Of a stretch of 64,000 bases of DNA, positions 19,776-30,962 are shown piece by piece. The stretch's first letter is position 1, and each line of letters starts with the position of its first letter. The notes below the pieces were generated by a model. It saw only the letters and a program-made list of their open reading frames with translations, was not told the DNA's origin and searched no databases. The translations under genes and the position numbers were made by a program. Origin of the DNA: Gracilaria domingensis (lineage: Eukaryota; Rhodophyta; Florideophyceae; Gracilariales; Gracilariaceae); the NCBI GenBank assembly GCA_022539475.1, contig VCMS01000179.1, positions 62,001 to 126,000 on the forward strand, given 5' to 3'.

Positions 19776-20440
19776 GGGAAGAAGAAATGAACGAGAAACG
19801 ACGACAAAGACTGCAAGGGAAGGGCGTCCGAAGGGAGAAGGAGGTCTAGCGACAGTCAATATCGACGTCTTGCTCAGAACGGAGAATATATTTTGAGTTT
19901 AAATCACGTGCTTTCGTTCAAAAAGGAACGTAGGTACACGTCGACCTCAAGACAAGGGTGTACTTCTCGTATTATCTACCACTGGTTATAAACCTGTGGT
20001 TTCCCAACTTTGTACGCTGTACACTTGTCCAATCTCGCACAGAAAAATAAATCTCTTCCCTCCGCCGCCGCCCCCGCCCGTCCGACGTCCGACCTTTTGT
20101 TACCGTCGTGATCCGTGCCATCCTCGCGTTCTACTCCGCTCCGTCGTACGTTTTTCCGCCTTCGCACTCGCTACGAAGTGCGAGGGCGGAAAAAAGTACG
20201 ACGGATTACGAAGTAGCGTGCTGAGAATGGATTCCATTAAGCGGACATGAAGCGTACCTCATTCTCTTTCTCCGCCCTCGTCGGACGCCTCCATAAAGCG
20301 GACAACATCCGTATCTCACGGATGTATTCCGTGCAGTCTTTTCGTACGTGCTTCTATTTCCTTCTACGTATCTTTGTTCTAAACTAACCAATCCTCACCA
20401 CGTCTCTTCGCGCTCTGCGACATGTACACGGCAAGAAAAC
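19776..20440. other. Transposase 5' flank and presumed right edge
   Basis: No gene. It contains the transposase promoter region, a pyrimidine-rich stretch (20055-20090), a 30-bp-arm inverted repeat (20141-20204) and a small stem catccgt...acggatg near 20310. The right end of the transposon is expected here; no terminal inverted repeat could be paired with the left flank. Confidence 0.35.
20141..20204. repeat. Imperfect inverted repeat, ~30-bp arms
   Basis: Left arm 20141-20170 begins CCGTCGTACGTTTTTCCGCC. The right arm ends with the complement at 20204, and the loop is about 3-4 bases. A few mismatches. It is the first of seven hairpins between 20.1 and 22.1 kb. Confidence 0.8.
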
Positions 20441-20453
20441 GGCTTTGGGTTAC

Positions 20454-20966
20454 TTTTGCGAGTTACTAGGTCCCTCGACTTTTCTAGCGCAACGTTTCTG
20501 TTTTGCTCTTATCAATGGTACGTTCTATCGCATTTCAACTGTATCCAACGGAGCATTGACTAACTTATGGATACTTTCTGCTTGCGTATACAGGAAAACG
20601 AGCAATTTCATTTCGTCTTTCAAGATCGATCTCTGGCTGTTCGGGATAGGCGATTCTGGTACTTGGTTGGGACATAGGCTGCTCTTTCGTTTATCGCATC
20701 TTGAGGTATGTTTGCTGCATGGGCATTCTTGGTGTCCTTGGTTGTGAGTTCTCGCTTCGACACCTTTCGCGCTTTACGATGATGGTGGGCTGGTAATCTA
20801 ACCGATCCCTTTCCTTCTTCTTTTTCATTTTGCGAGTTACTAGGTCCCTCGACTTTTCTAGGGCAACGTTTCTGTTTTGCTTTATCAATGGTACGTTCCA
20901 TCGCATTTCAAATGTATCCAACGGATCATTGACTAACTTATGGATACTTTCTGCTTGCGTATACAG
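20454..20966 (+). repeat. Direct repeat pair (~140 bp), exon/intron-like
   Basis: Copies at 20454-20593 and 20828-20966 differ at only a handful of positions. Each has a conserved block ending TATCAATG|GTACGTT (donor-like), then TTGACTAAC (branch-point-like), a pyrimidine stretch and GCGTATACAG (acceptor-like). That outlines a ~75-nt intron with its flanking exon. Removing the first putative intron keeps a frame open through 20747, but no protein family is recognised. It may be a duplicated exon of a non-coding or unknown gene. Confidence 0.55.
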
Positions 20967-21012
20967 ATAAATGACTTTTGATGCGGACGTAGCTCACGAG
21001 TTGCAGGTGCAG

Positions 21013-21064
21013 GTTCCTCAAGTAGGGAACCATGCATCTGGGCATGGTTCCCTACATGAGGAAC
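21013..21064. repeat. Hairpin, 23-bp stem with one mismatch
   Basis: Arms 21013-21035 and 21042-21064 pair over 23 bp with one mismatch around a 6-base loop. The stem contains GTAGGGAACCATGC. No U-run follows on either side, and a bacterial-type terminator would make no sense here. Confidence 0.9.
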
Positions 21065-21065
21065 G

Positions 21066-21098
21066 GAGAGGATGAGGCGCTTCGCGCCTCATCCTCTC
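21066..21098. repeat. Perfect hairpin, 15-bp stem
   Basis: GAGAGGATGAGGCGC, loop TTC, exact complement. It directly abuts the previous hairpin, making a double-hairpin unit. Confidence 0.95.
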
Positions 21099-21144
21099 GG
21101 AGTGCGTATTTGTTCTACCGATACAGCCGATGGTGGACGTGCAG

Positions 21145-21164
21145 TCTGCGGCATCTGCCGCAGA
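21145..21164. repeat. Perfect hairpin, 9-bp stem
   Basis: TCTGCGGCA, loop TC, exact complement TGCCGCAGA. Confidence 0.9.
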
Positions 21165-21418
21165 TTGCGCTTACACCCGCTCCATCATGGGGATATGGTA
21201 CATGTAATATAGCGAAGTAGTGGTTAGCAAAAGCGGTCGATAGAAGAATAGATACGAATAAAACGGTATGATTTCATAATGGGCATCATCTATACTAGCA
21301 CTAGTATTCCATGCGTTGCAGGGTATCATTCCGCAGAAGGTATCGTGTAATGTGCACCTTAATGGAAACTGAACCTAGACTTCGCGAAATACAGTTCAGG
21401 TAGCCCTCGACTAAAGAA

Positions 21419-22762
21419 CTAGCACGAGTGGAAAACCCACCAGTATTTACTGCACAGCGATTCTGGACGACCCAAGCAATTATCTGCAAATTTTGAAATA
21501 ATTGATCTCGATATTTTTTCAAAAAATTTACTGGACGACCCTTGCCAATTTCTGGACGACCCTCGCCAAAAACTAGCATCTGCAAGACACAGACGAACTG
21601 TCATACCTTGAAGGCGAGGCGCCTCAAGGTTAGAGACAATTGTTTGCCTAACCGTCTTGGTGGCACTTGATGCTGTGTCCTGCCCCATCTTCTCTCGTTC
21701 CAATAGGACTGTTGCGAAAACACAATTTAAATTGTTGAGCACTAAAGGAATGAGTTCAACAGGGAACACAGGCGATGGGCACAATGGCTCTGGCTCTTCA
21801 AAGAGAGCAGGCCTTGCCTTTACTCGTAGGTAGTTAATAGCGATGGCCTGAAAGGCACGCGGCCTTTGGCTCTAATTATTTGTCAGTACTCAGGCGACCT
21901 TTGGCAGATCTGCGATACTCAACAGCTCGTCACATTCTTTTATTGCAGACCACTTGAAATAGTCCACATAACTACACCTCTAAGACATAGTGAATTGAAA
22001 TGGACAAACTCTTTGGTGCTAAGCACCAAAAGCTTCTTGTGCAGTACGATGTACCCATTCACAAAATGCCTCAATACGACCACCGCCACTTCATTCCTTC
22101 CCGAGAAAGACGCCTGTAGCCAATGACACGATATCACTGTATCAAATCTGTGAAAAATAAGTATAGTAGGTTCCACGGGCCTCAGAACTGTCATACTTGG
22201 TTTCGTAGTCGCCCACGGAGAAGTCCTTTGTAGAGAAATGGAACACACTACGATCATCGCCACGTTCCGTCTCCTTGCAATCGATGATAAGTTTCTCAAC
22301 ATCTCCAATCGGCATCGGGATCTGTAGAGTAGCGTCGAAAAGTTCCCTTCCAGGCGGGCTGTAACTCTTGCGATCCGTAACTACATTGCGCTTCTCTATT
22401 AAGTATCCCGCTTTCTCGGAGTCCCCTCTGGTGATCTTGCCAGACTGAGCAATTAATTACAGCACGAACTCAGCCCTTTTTCCTGAATCGTCATGAACAC
22501 TCTCAGCATTCACCACAACGCGAACAACTGTAATAGCCATATCTAGAACAAGCGTATTTTGTGAGAACTGGTTAAGAGTAAAGGCGGATCGTTTGAGTGT
22601 GATATTAGGCAAGGGTCTGCTTGTCGAAGCGAGAGCTGCTGCAAACCTCCTTTTATACCCATTTCCGGTCTCTACGACGAAACGATATCTGCGGCCGTAG
22701 TTCAGCTCAAAGGAATGTGACGGAGGATAGTGTAAACATGTAAATCTGCTTTGGATAGTTTT
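21419..22762 (-). pseudogene. Unrecognised protein pseudogene with frame preserved
   Basis: One minus-strand frame from 22762 to about 21608 reads as convincing protein in blocks, for example ELNYGRRYRFVVETGNGYKR, KLIIDCKETERGDDRSVFHF, RIEAFCEWVHRTAQEAFG and PVELIPLVLNNLNCVFATVL. It is crossed by about seven in-frame stops but no frameshift. Two or three stops fall at small hairpins (22011-22030, 21851-21867), as if palindromes had been inserted. Past 21608 the sequence loses protein character. I recognise no domain. A multi-intron gene whose introns keep frame is possible, but I saw no clear donor/acceptor pairs. Confidence 0.45.
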
Positions 22763-23960
22763 CTAGACATTCATACGTCCTGCTTGATGATGTCAGGTTC
22801 TAGAATACACTAAGTGTTTGTCGTCCCCACGCTCAAGATCAAACTACAAAGGCCCAGGTACATCAGAATATGAGACATACATGACTTGAGAATAGTAGAG
22901 AATCGTCTGGCGAGAGATATGGCCATAATTGCCCAATCGAGATGCAGATATTTTCACTGCTCTCTCGTAATAGCGCTTATCTTTTGGTCAAAACAAACCC
23001 TTCTATCAGCTTCGTTTACACGCAAGGCATGGCCAAATTGCGGCGCTGCCCGTTTTCCGCCCCCCCTTGCTTTTATAGTAGTCCTATGAATGTACACACC
23101 CTGACGTGGCGTTGTATGTTCATGTGTCTGTGCCTCTACCAAGACAGGACGAATTTCAATCGTATGATGCCATGCAGAGAAAAGTTTCTAATGCAGTTTA
23201 TTACTCCATAAGCTCGGGGCTTGTTTGGGAGCACTCTTGTATGAAAGGAGTTTGAAAAGTTCGCAATTCTGGTCAGCAAGTTATTGCAGCAACCCGGACG
23301 TGACAAAGAAACTTTCTCGCGCTTCGGGTTTCGTTGCAGTGAAAAGAATGACACGCTGCCATCCTTACGACAGATGCAGTCCACGCATCCCTCGTGCGAA
23401 TAGCAGCGCGTCACGATACTTATTGCGATCGTTGCGTGAACTTGTTCTGTGCAAATACATTACTATCCTTGTATCATATCTTTCAGCACCTGACTGTGCT
23501 GAACGATACATGACGGTCCTCACCAGGATCAGACCTCTTGTAGTATAAAATGTATGATACCGACAGTATATACAACCAAATAGGGACACGAATTAGTGCA
23601 TATGTGTTTCACAAAGACTTTTCCAAGATTCATTTTGCGTTCGATCAAATGTTGACTGGTTACAAGAACAACAATGTTATCATTCGAGATTTATCTCAAG
23701 GGTTCGTCATTCGAGATTTCACTCAAGGGTTCTACAAAGACCCACGTAACTGCTGACGATTCATACCACCCATTTTGACTATTATACGGACCGCTACTTC
23801 ACGGGGAATATCCAAAATTCTGTGGTAGAGTCACAGGTCTAAAACTGTCGCGTAAACGCACAGCGTGAGGGGTCTGCGAGTGTTGAATTCTACAATGAGA
23901 GCAATGTAACAGAGGGCGTTGTTTGAAAGGGGTGCGTCTCTGCGCAGCCCGAAGAAGCTA
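22763..23960. other. No supported gene
   Basis: About 1.2 kb with only short, conflicting ORFs on both strands. It contains a short direct repeat (cattcgagatttNNctcaagggtt, two copies near 23682 and 23707). Nothing else recognised. Confidence 0.35.
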
Positions 23961-23987
23961 GAATTTTATTGTCAGTAAACTTTTAAA

Positions 23988-24743
23988 CTACAAAACCGCT
24001 TCAGCATCTCCAAATTTTCTATTCGCATCACCGGAGATTTGATGCTGAAAAACGCCGGAATCTTGTCCTTCATGATTCAAGTACAACTCCCGAACCGCTT
24101 TCTCGAGATCCTGCGGTTGAGCAAGTGAGTAAGATCCCTGCTTGGGATCAACTTCACGACTAATCTCTGGTCTTGTGGAATCCACTTTCGGTGGTTGTAC
24201 GGTGGTTTGATCCTCGTTTGTAGCGATTAGGACATATATCGAGGTATCTTCTTTGCCTTTGGAGTGGGTAGCGAACTCTTCAAAGTCATCCCACTCGCTA
24301 TCAGAAACAAATGACTCCGAGGCAGACGTAAAGTCTTCACTGTCGGTCTGGTCATGTTCGTCGTAAGGTTCCACGTCAGGGCGGTGATAATCAAGGGGCA
24401 AAACAGTTGGCACATTGTCAAATTTCATCGACACTTGCTGAGTTTCTAAGTCCAAGCACGTTTGAAGGGACTCAAGGGCAAGACAGCCAATAATCACATC
24501 GAAGGGAGGCTTTTAAACAACCAAAAAAACCAATGAGACTCGGAGAGCACCAAACGCGAAGGGGACGTCGTGCAGGCTTCCACTAACTAAAGACTTCGAA
24601 CCATCTGCGACGACAATCTTCCTACTGGATGGCTCCATCTTCAACGATAACCCGTGGCATAACGCAATGGACATAAGATTACGGATAGCACCAGAATCCA
24701 GTAGCGTCTGAGAACTAGTGCCGTAAACCGTAACATGCACCAC
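23988..24743 (-). pseudogene. Retropepsin-type protease and downstream acidic region
   Basis: The protease active-site strand is visible as TLLDSGAIRNLMS, with a later strand in the style MIIGCLALESL. An acidic region (HDQTDSEDFTSASESF) follows and no polymerase is found. It belongs to fossil element A; broken. Confidence 0.65.
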
Positions 24744-24958
24744 TTTGAGAGAGTTTGAAAGAGTGAATGAGTATGAGCGTAACTGACTCGCCTTGCCGAA
24801 AGACCTCCGGAGAGAATTCGGCGAATGTCTTTCTTGGCTTCGTCCACGTCCCCGCGAACTAATTGACCAAATGTGATGCCAGAAAGGGCTCTTTCCAATT
24901 CTTCGTAAATGTGATATTTGCCAACATGCTCTTGAATCTTCACTCTCCCGGACTTCAC

Positions 24959-26146
24959 TTACGACTTCTTCCCAGTGCCCTTATTGGTCTTTGTCAACTT
25001 CTTGGGAGGGCCTTTGGCTTTCTGAGAAGCAGTCCTGGTGGTATGTGATTCGGGAAACATTACGGGGCAAATCCGTGAGAGAGGGCCTGTTCGCGGCTGC
25101 CTGGGCAAAGGCTCCCCTTCCACGTTCATTGTTGTCGTAGCAACGGGGCCTTCTTCATCTGAAGGGTCGGCAATCACAACTGAGACTTGGTTCTCGCCCG
25201 TCTTTTGAGAACCCCGTTTCCCATTCAGCAACTTCTCGCTCTCTAATTCGGACTTCACATCTTCCAATGCAGCTTTTCGCACGAAATCGGTGTTATTCTT
25301 CATCCAGCACGTAGTTGCGGAGTGACCTAACTTGCCACAATTACCACACCGTATCCCTCGATGTAGATTAAGCTCACAACGTGCCGCAAAGTGACCGGGT
25401 TGGCTGCAATACGAACAAACTTTTTCCGTCTCCGGACCTCCGGCGGGAGTGGCAGCGCTCTGAGTGTTATTCACTAGGAGGTGCAACTGTGCCATCTGGT
25501 CAGCCAACTGATCCACTCTCGACTCCAGCGGACTTGGACGAGCAGGTTCCTTAGAACGTTGAAGAATATGCTTCGCCGGTGGGAAAGCGTTGAGGGTACC
25601 ATACGACCCGAAAGCTTTCTTTCCCCCAACGAAGTCCTTAACGAGGGCTTTCAAGGATCCATAAGCATCTGCTCCACGGAATATGACAAATTTGGCAAGA
25701 TCTGCAAACTCCATTACGGCGTTTCGTAGTAGCCCGAACTTAGCTTTCGAGTTAAAACCTGCCTGATCAAAGAAAGACTCCATCTTCTTCAAAGACTCTA
25801 GCAGATCGACGTAATCTAAACGGGCCGAAACTGCCCGACGATTTCTCTCCGCCGGTTTCTCGATTGCACCAAAACGTTCGATCAAAGCGAGCTTCACGTT
25901 CTGATAGTCCTTCGCTTCAGTCGATAGAGAGTCGTCAACAGCATAGTTGCCATAGTAGAAGTCAAACGCTTCAACTGGAAGATAGCCGAGCAACTTCATA
26001 GCCCGAACACTATCCTCTTCGTTTAGAGTAGCGACATTCTCGAAGTAAAACAGAAACTTCCTTACGTCGACGCCGGAACCATCGAAGGAAATCACACCAG
26101 AATCAGGAGAACCAGGCCCTCCTCGAGAGTACCATGTGGACGCCAC
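24959..26146 (-). pseudogene. Gag with two CCHC zinc knuckles
   Basis: A 395-codon open frame. The helical capsid-like N-terminal part is followed by a Gln-rich helix and two zinc knuckles, CSYCSQPGHFAARC and CGNCGKLGHSATTC, then a basic tail ending in Lys-rich sequence. This is the layout of Ty3-type Gag. Treated as part of fossil element A. Confidence 0.8.
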
Positions 26147-27000
26147 TTCTCGTAGCCAGACGAAACGGCGACGCTGGTGACAAACCCAAGTACAGTAAAA
26201 TAAGAAATGCCGGAGAGTACCAGCCTAAACGGCGAAAGATAATACGGTAGCTCAGCAATAAACGCAACAGCCAAACAGCAGAACTGGAGCAACACGACCT
26301 GTCTCAATGTCCACGTCAAAACCAACAACCGACGACAGAGACGCAGGCCAAGTAGCTAGTAGATGCACTGCACGTCCCAAGTTCGTGGGTAGAACAAGGG
26401 GGTCGGTACGATGAAAGCCGTTGCATTGTGTACACGAGCCCAACGGAGGGCAACACACTACAACTTTAGAACAGAGAGCGGGAGACCAAGCCGCCGGTAG
26501 AGAGGAGAAAAGAGGGGGGAGAAGGTTGATGGCAGAGAAGCACAGACGGTGCTAAAGGGAAGGAAGGATTGCCAAAGAAAAGGTGTTTTTAGTTGCTTCG
26601 TTGGCTGGTGGTGGTGGTGGTGGTGCTCTGGGGCGAAGATAGTAAAACGAGCCCGGGGCGCCGATTATATAGACAAATCGGACCTTCAATTCCAGTGCAG
26701 TTTCGTAGGTCCGTCTGTGTGTAACTAACGAGTAACAACATGTGACCAGCGTGCGGTCTGAAGACATATCCCATGTTCGCGTGCCCAAAGCCATTGGCCT
26801 TACTAATCATTCCCATCCACACGTTTGCTTGGTAAGAACTACTCCTACTGAGCCCTTGTCTGTAGCTCACCATCTGGTTGACGAATTATCCATAGATCAC
26901 TTCTTGCTGTCATTTTTCCACAGCGGGAGGGAACTCAAAAAGAGTTCGTTTTGAGACCTGTTTTGTGAAGCTCGTGGGTTACGTACACTCTGCACGGAAT

Positions 27001-27350
27001 TTCAACGGGATTCATCCAGCGGTTACTGCTGACGAAAATAGAAGCGCGTCACCAGGGGACACAAATACAAATTCATGAGAACCCTACCAATCGTTCCCCC
27101 CTCGAGGTGTTCGGAGGCAACCCAAATTCACTGCACGTCACGTGACCAGTTAGGTTAAGGGACACGCCCCTGGTCCTTAACCCATTCTTTTCTGTGGTGG
27201 GGATTGCTTCCCTCCTCCCATCAGGGACTGTCTGAGGTATGTTCCCGAATTAGGTCATGTCCGGACGTATACCTTTGGTCTGAATTCGTGCCTTGCTGTA
27301 GGTAGGGGGTGGCATAGCTCATGAGGTTTTGTACCCGGGATATCCCAAAT
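27001..27350. other. No supported gene
   Basis: A mixed-composition spacer. It may include the outer LTR of element A. Nothing identified. Confidence 0.3.
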
Positions 27351-27604
27351 TCAGCATAGTGCATGGTTGGAATTTTGATGTTTGTGTTCTTCTATTGTGC
27401 CGCTCGGTGGAATGGCGTCTCGCGTGATCTCCGCAAACATCGCCATGTCGTTGCCGCTATCTCCGTCTTCTTTTTCGCCGCCCGTCGTGTTCTCGCCTTC
27501 GGCTCCTTTGCCAGAGCCGTTCGCACTGCCCGGTCCTGCGCCGCGCCCGTTGCCGCTTCCTGCTCCACCTGCCAGCGACGTGGGGTCGGGCAGTTCCGTT
27601 CCCA

Positions 27605-27965
27605 GGTGAACATTTGGGTGGTTTATATACACTGCAGGTCTGATATCGGGGTTCAGGTGTCTGCGATGTGCCTGGTTTGGCATTGTGTCGTATGTAAGTC
27701 GTATCTATGTCAAATTTGTGTTGTATAAGTGCCTAATGCATGACTGACGATTGCAGATGTAAGGGAATAAAAAAACGTAATTTTTTGAGGTTGGCAGTTT
27801 GCCTGTTATGTGCGAATAACACCCACAAACTAGCCATGCGTACGTTTTATATTCGACAAAGATAGGGCATACATCAGATTTTATTCTAAACCAGGCACAG
27901 AGAAGACAAATGAACCCCTTGAACAGGCTTAGACAGTACGTAGACCAGGCAAATGTTCACCAGGG
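27605..27965. repeat. Diverged inverted repeat arms, ~75 bp
   Basis: The plus-strand arm (about 27605-27680) and the minus-strand arm (about 27893-27965) both start tgaacatttg and end tgtgcctggttt, with roughly two-thirds identity between. Both translate in the same style (VNIWVVYI / VNICLVYV ... CLV), so they may be two copies of one short coding motif in opposite orientation. Flanking ORFs 27351-27683 and 27886-28203 on the minus strand are not recognised. Confidence 0.45.
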
Positions 27966-28203
27966 GTTCAGTTCGTTCGCTTCCGCCCTGCTTGCCGCAG
28001 TGAAAGGCGTGGCCACCTTCACTGTGGCTGCGCCTTTCACCTCTCCAAGGCCTATCTCGACGGCTTCGAGGACGCCCTGATGATCGTGGAGCATTTAGCG
28101 CGTGAACCGATATGGACGATTCTCTTTCAACTGAGGGAGAAAGCGCGTGCGATCCATGATCAACTCTTCCGCCATTAGACGCCATACTGCGCTGTTGACT
28201 CAT

Positions 28204-29418
28204 ATATGCAATAAAAGATAATTTGCTTGTCCATTCCTTGCTTTTTTACTGCGTTTGCAATTACTACTTCACAGTACTCAATGGAGCACACCGTGGTCCG
28301 TGCGACCTGTGAGCTCGATCTTGAGCTCGGGCGCTGCGGCTCATACAGCAATGACAACAGAGTCCTGCTCCGACACTCCGTCCCTCAACATCCTAGCGAA
28401 ACGCGAGCGTTGACAACAAACCACGGCAGACATCATTGAAGGGTAGAACTAGGAGGATCAGTGCTTTGAAAAGGAAGGTTCTCAAAGAAGAAAACCCGCA
28501 AAGTTCCTCAGAAAACGCAGTTGCGATTGCGTCACAATAAAAAGCACAGAAAGTGTGAATTTAGAGTAATATAAAGATGTTCAAAAAATAAGAATTGTTG
28601 CATTCTGTAAAGGTTATTTCTTCTTTCGAATGTTGCCGTAAATACGTTTGCATTTGCACATGAGTTTTATATCTACGAACATGTACAGATATATTTAAAA
28701 CTTTTTCAACCATTTCTTTAAAAGAAGAGGTTTATAGAGGTAATTGTTCTCAACGAAGCCGTCAGAAATCTTTTCTCGTCCTTAACTACGTATAAACTCT
28801 AGTACTGGCAATTTAGTAATTATTTTGACATCTATTATTAATGTATTAGCTATTGCACTCGACCACAATGTAAAAAAAACAATAATCGAGAAGTCGTTTT
28901 TCACAGAGTGCCATGATCATTTTGACATTGTTTTGTAGCAAATGCTGCATGAAGTGAGAGATTTGGGAGCTCTTACCAGAAGAGAAAAAAATAAAAGTTT
29001 TCTTCATAAAAATTATATTTAACGTCAAATTATAGGCAACTATAAATAAAATGTAATGATGAATTTTCTAAGTTGGAGAAGATTTAGCATTTGTAAATAG
29101 TCTTTAATAAGGCAGAAAATAACGTTTTGAACTCTTTTGTTTAAAACAGTTGAGTTCTACTCGTTTGAAGCAGCTGTAAAACATACTGTCTTCTATATTA
29201 CATTTTAAAAGTAATTAGAACCTTTCTTCAATGAAGCCAGTAATAAAATAGTTCCTTGATCTACTTTTCGACGATTACAAAATCATTTGAAAAATTGCTA
29301 GGTTTAGAAAAGAGTTCTTCTAAAATTATGTTCTAAAACGTTCAAAAGTTTTTTACAAAATATGTTTCCTATGATTATCCAATTTGAAGCTTCTTTAGTA
29401 CTAACGTTTGGGAAGAAG
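28204..29418. other. Strongly AT-rich stretch without genes
   Basis: From about 28440 to 29400 the sequence is much richer in A and T than its surroundings, with many homopolymer runs and no ORF of note. It borders the left LTR of the Copia element. It could be the tail of a non-LTR element or simple intergenic DNA. Confidence 0.4.
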
Positions 29419-29720
29419 TGATGACAGAGCATTTCTGTCCATCAAGGCGATTGCGATCGCGTTGTTAGAAGCTCTTACAAGACAGAACCAACTTTACAAG
29501 AACACAAGTAGCAGAGAAACAACACTTTTACAATCGATGATGACTCAAACAGTTGACACGAAGTGCTTCCAATTAGGCAGGCTATGTAGCAAATTAAAGG
29601 ACACATCAGGTGCCAACCTACACCTTTGCCGCGCTTTTTTCAGCAGTAGAGCCTTGTTACAAATTAAACAATACAATCAGTAAAAAAATTAACGAGTTAG
29701 CAATTACAATACAAAATTCA
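29419..29720 (-). repeat. Copia 3' LTR (approximate)
   Basis: It matches 42728-43044 over the block from atcaaggcgattg to acaaaattca, including gtagcagagaaacaacac. Identity is roughly 85-90 percent by eye, suggesting an old insertion. Confidence 0.65.
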
Positions 29721-29899
29721 TTCACACTGTGGGCTTTGCAACGTCTACACGACGGCGTTTAACGTTTTATTTGCGCTCCCTTGGTTCCAATAATTCACTG
29801 CAGTACGTTGAGATCAATAGTTACATGATCAATGAGAGGTTTCAAAGAGATACATCAATCGGGTTTTGTCAATCCATCAGCTGAGGTATCTTGGCTTCA

Positions 29900-30957
29900 A
29901 ATCCTCCCAATATCACTGATTCCTCACAAGTTGTATGCTTTCCGTGCAAACTCCATGTGGACCATCAAGCCACTTTTTGTGCTAGTCGTGTTGCGCGTTA
30001 TACCTTTGAACAATATGTCGGAATCTGTGTACATGTAAATTGGCAGTAGACTGTCAGGAATGTGGTCGAGATCATGACGTACGGCATACGCAAAATCAAA
30101 GCTGTCCGCTAAGGCATAGACCTTGGCGCAAAGTACGAATCGCACGGCACGTTCCGAATTTTAGCTTGCGTAGTGCAACAAATTACACTTTCCAGACGCA
30201 TCGCAAAGTAGAACAACGTATCCAGGTTGAGAACGGAAATTAGGAGCATTGGGAAAAGAGAGGTGAGAAAAAACTTTCAGTAAAAGAGACTTTCTGTCAA
30301 GAGCTTTTTGAATAATATCGCGCTTTGGATACTTCTGAGCATGCGTGATGACTCCGTTGATAGCCTTGATTGTCTGCGGAGACCAAGCGGCCTCAATTAT
30401 CTGCAAGAGTAGGTTGATTGCGCCAGCAATATCGGAGTGGGTATGGGACAGCCATGCAAGTTCCTGACAGCGGCTTTAAAACTCCTGGAAACTACTCCTT
30501 GTCAGTAACGGCTGGAATCAATCGCAGTATCGCTCGTGATGTATGAGATAGCCAGACCCATCAAATTGAACGTAAAGCCCTGCGAATAGAAAGTTATCGT
30601 AATCTCGAGGCCTGGCATCGAATCTATTCTCCGTGCGCTTCGTAAGAGAGTGAAACTGCTTATTACCTGCAGAAAATGTATCATCTACATAAGTACCAGT
30701 GAGACCTATGAGCGTTCCATGAACAGTTCGGAAAAAGAATGCAAGATCGCTCGCGATAGAACACATGAGTAGGTCATCGCGCAGATGACGAGCAAACGTA
30801 GCATGCCAGTAGTCATCGATGTCCGCAAGGCCATATACGGGTTTAAGAAGCTTCAGAAATTGGTCTATAGAAAGACGGAACTCCTTAGCAGGCTTGACAT
30901 ACGCGTCTCGAAAAAGGCTTCACGATCACTGGAGGTAGGGCTGCGAGATATCTTGAG
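29900..30957 (-). pseudogene. Copia reverse transcriptase (3' part) and RNase H
   Basis: The reverse transcriptase active-site strand is TGTYVDDTFSAGN (about 30690), within LIGLTGTYVDDTFS and DYDNFLFAGLYVQFDG. RNase H-like sequence follows toward the left: VVLLCDASGKCN, YTDSDILFKGITRN and EFARKAYNL. This is Copia-type order. Fossil; broken. Confidence 0.75.
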
Positions 30958-30962
30958 ACCAG

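Larger units (their letters stand above)
23960..27000 (-). mobile_element. Ty3-type LTR element remnant A (gag-protease only)
   Basis: A minus-sense fossil. It holds gag (24959-26146) and protease (about 24500-24750) and then stops; reverse transcriptase, RNase H and integrase are absent. The left edge lies near 23960. The right part (26147 to about 27000) probably holds leader and LTR sequence, but no second LTR copy is in the window, so the right bound is a guess. Broken; the loss of pol is the main damage. Confidence 0.6.

Noticed and set aside
6726-20204. Terminal inverted repeats of the transposon
   Set aside because: Compared 6.73-7.03 kb with 19.86-20.2 kb by eye and found no convincing pair; the 20141 palindrome has no partner on the left.
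21013-21098. Rho-independent terminator
   Set aside because: Eukaryotic context, no T-run after either stem.
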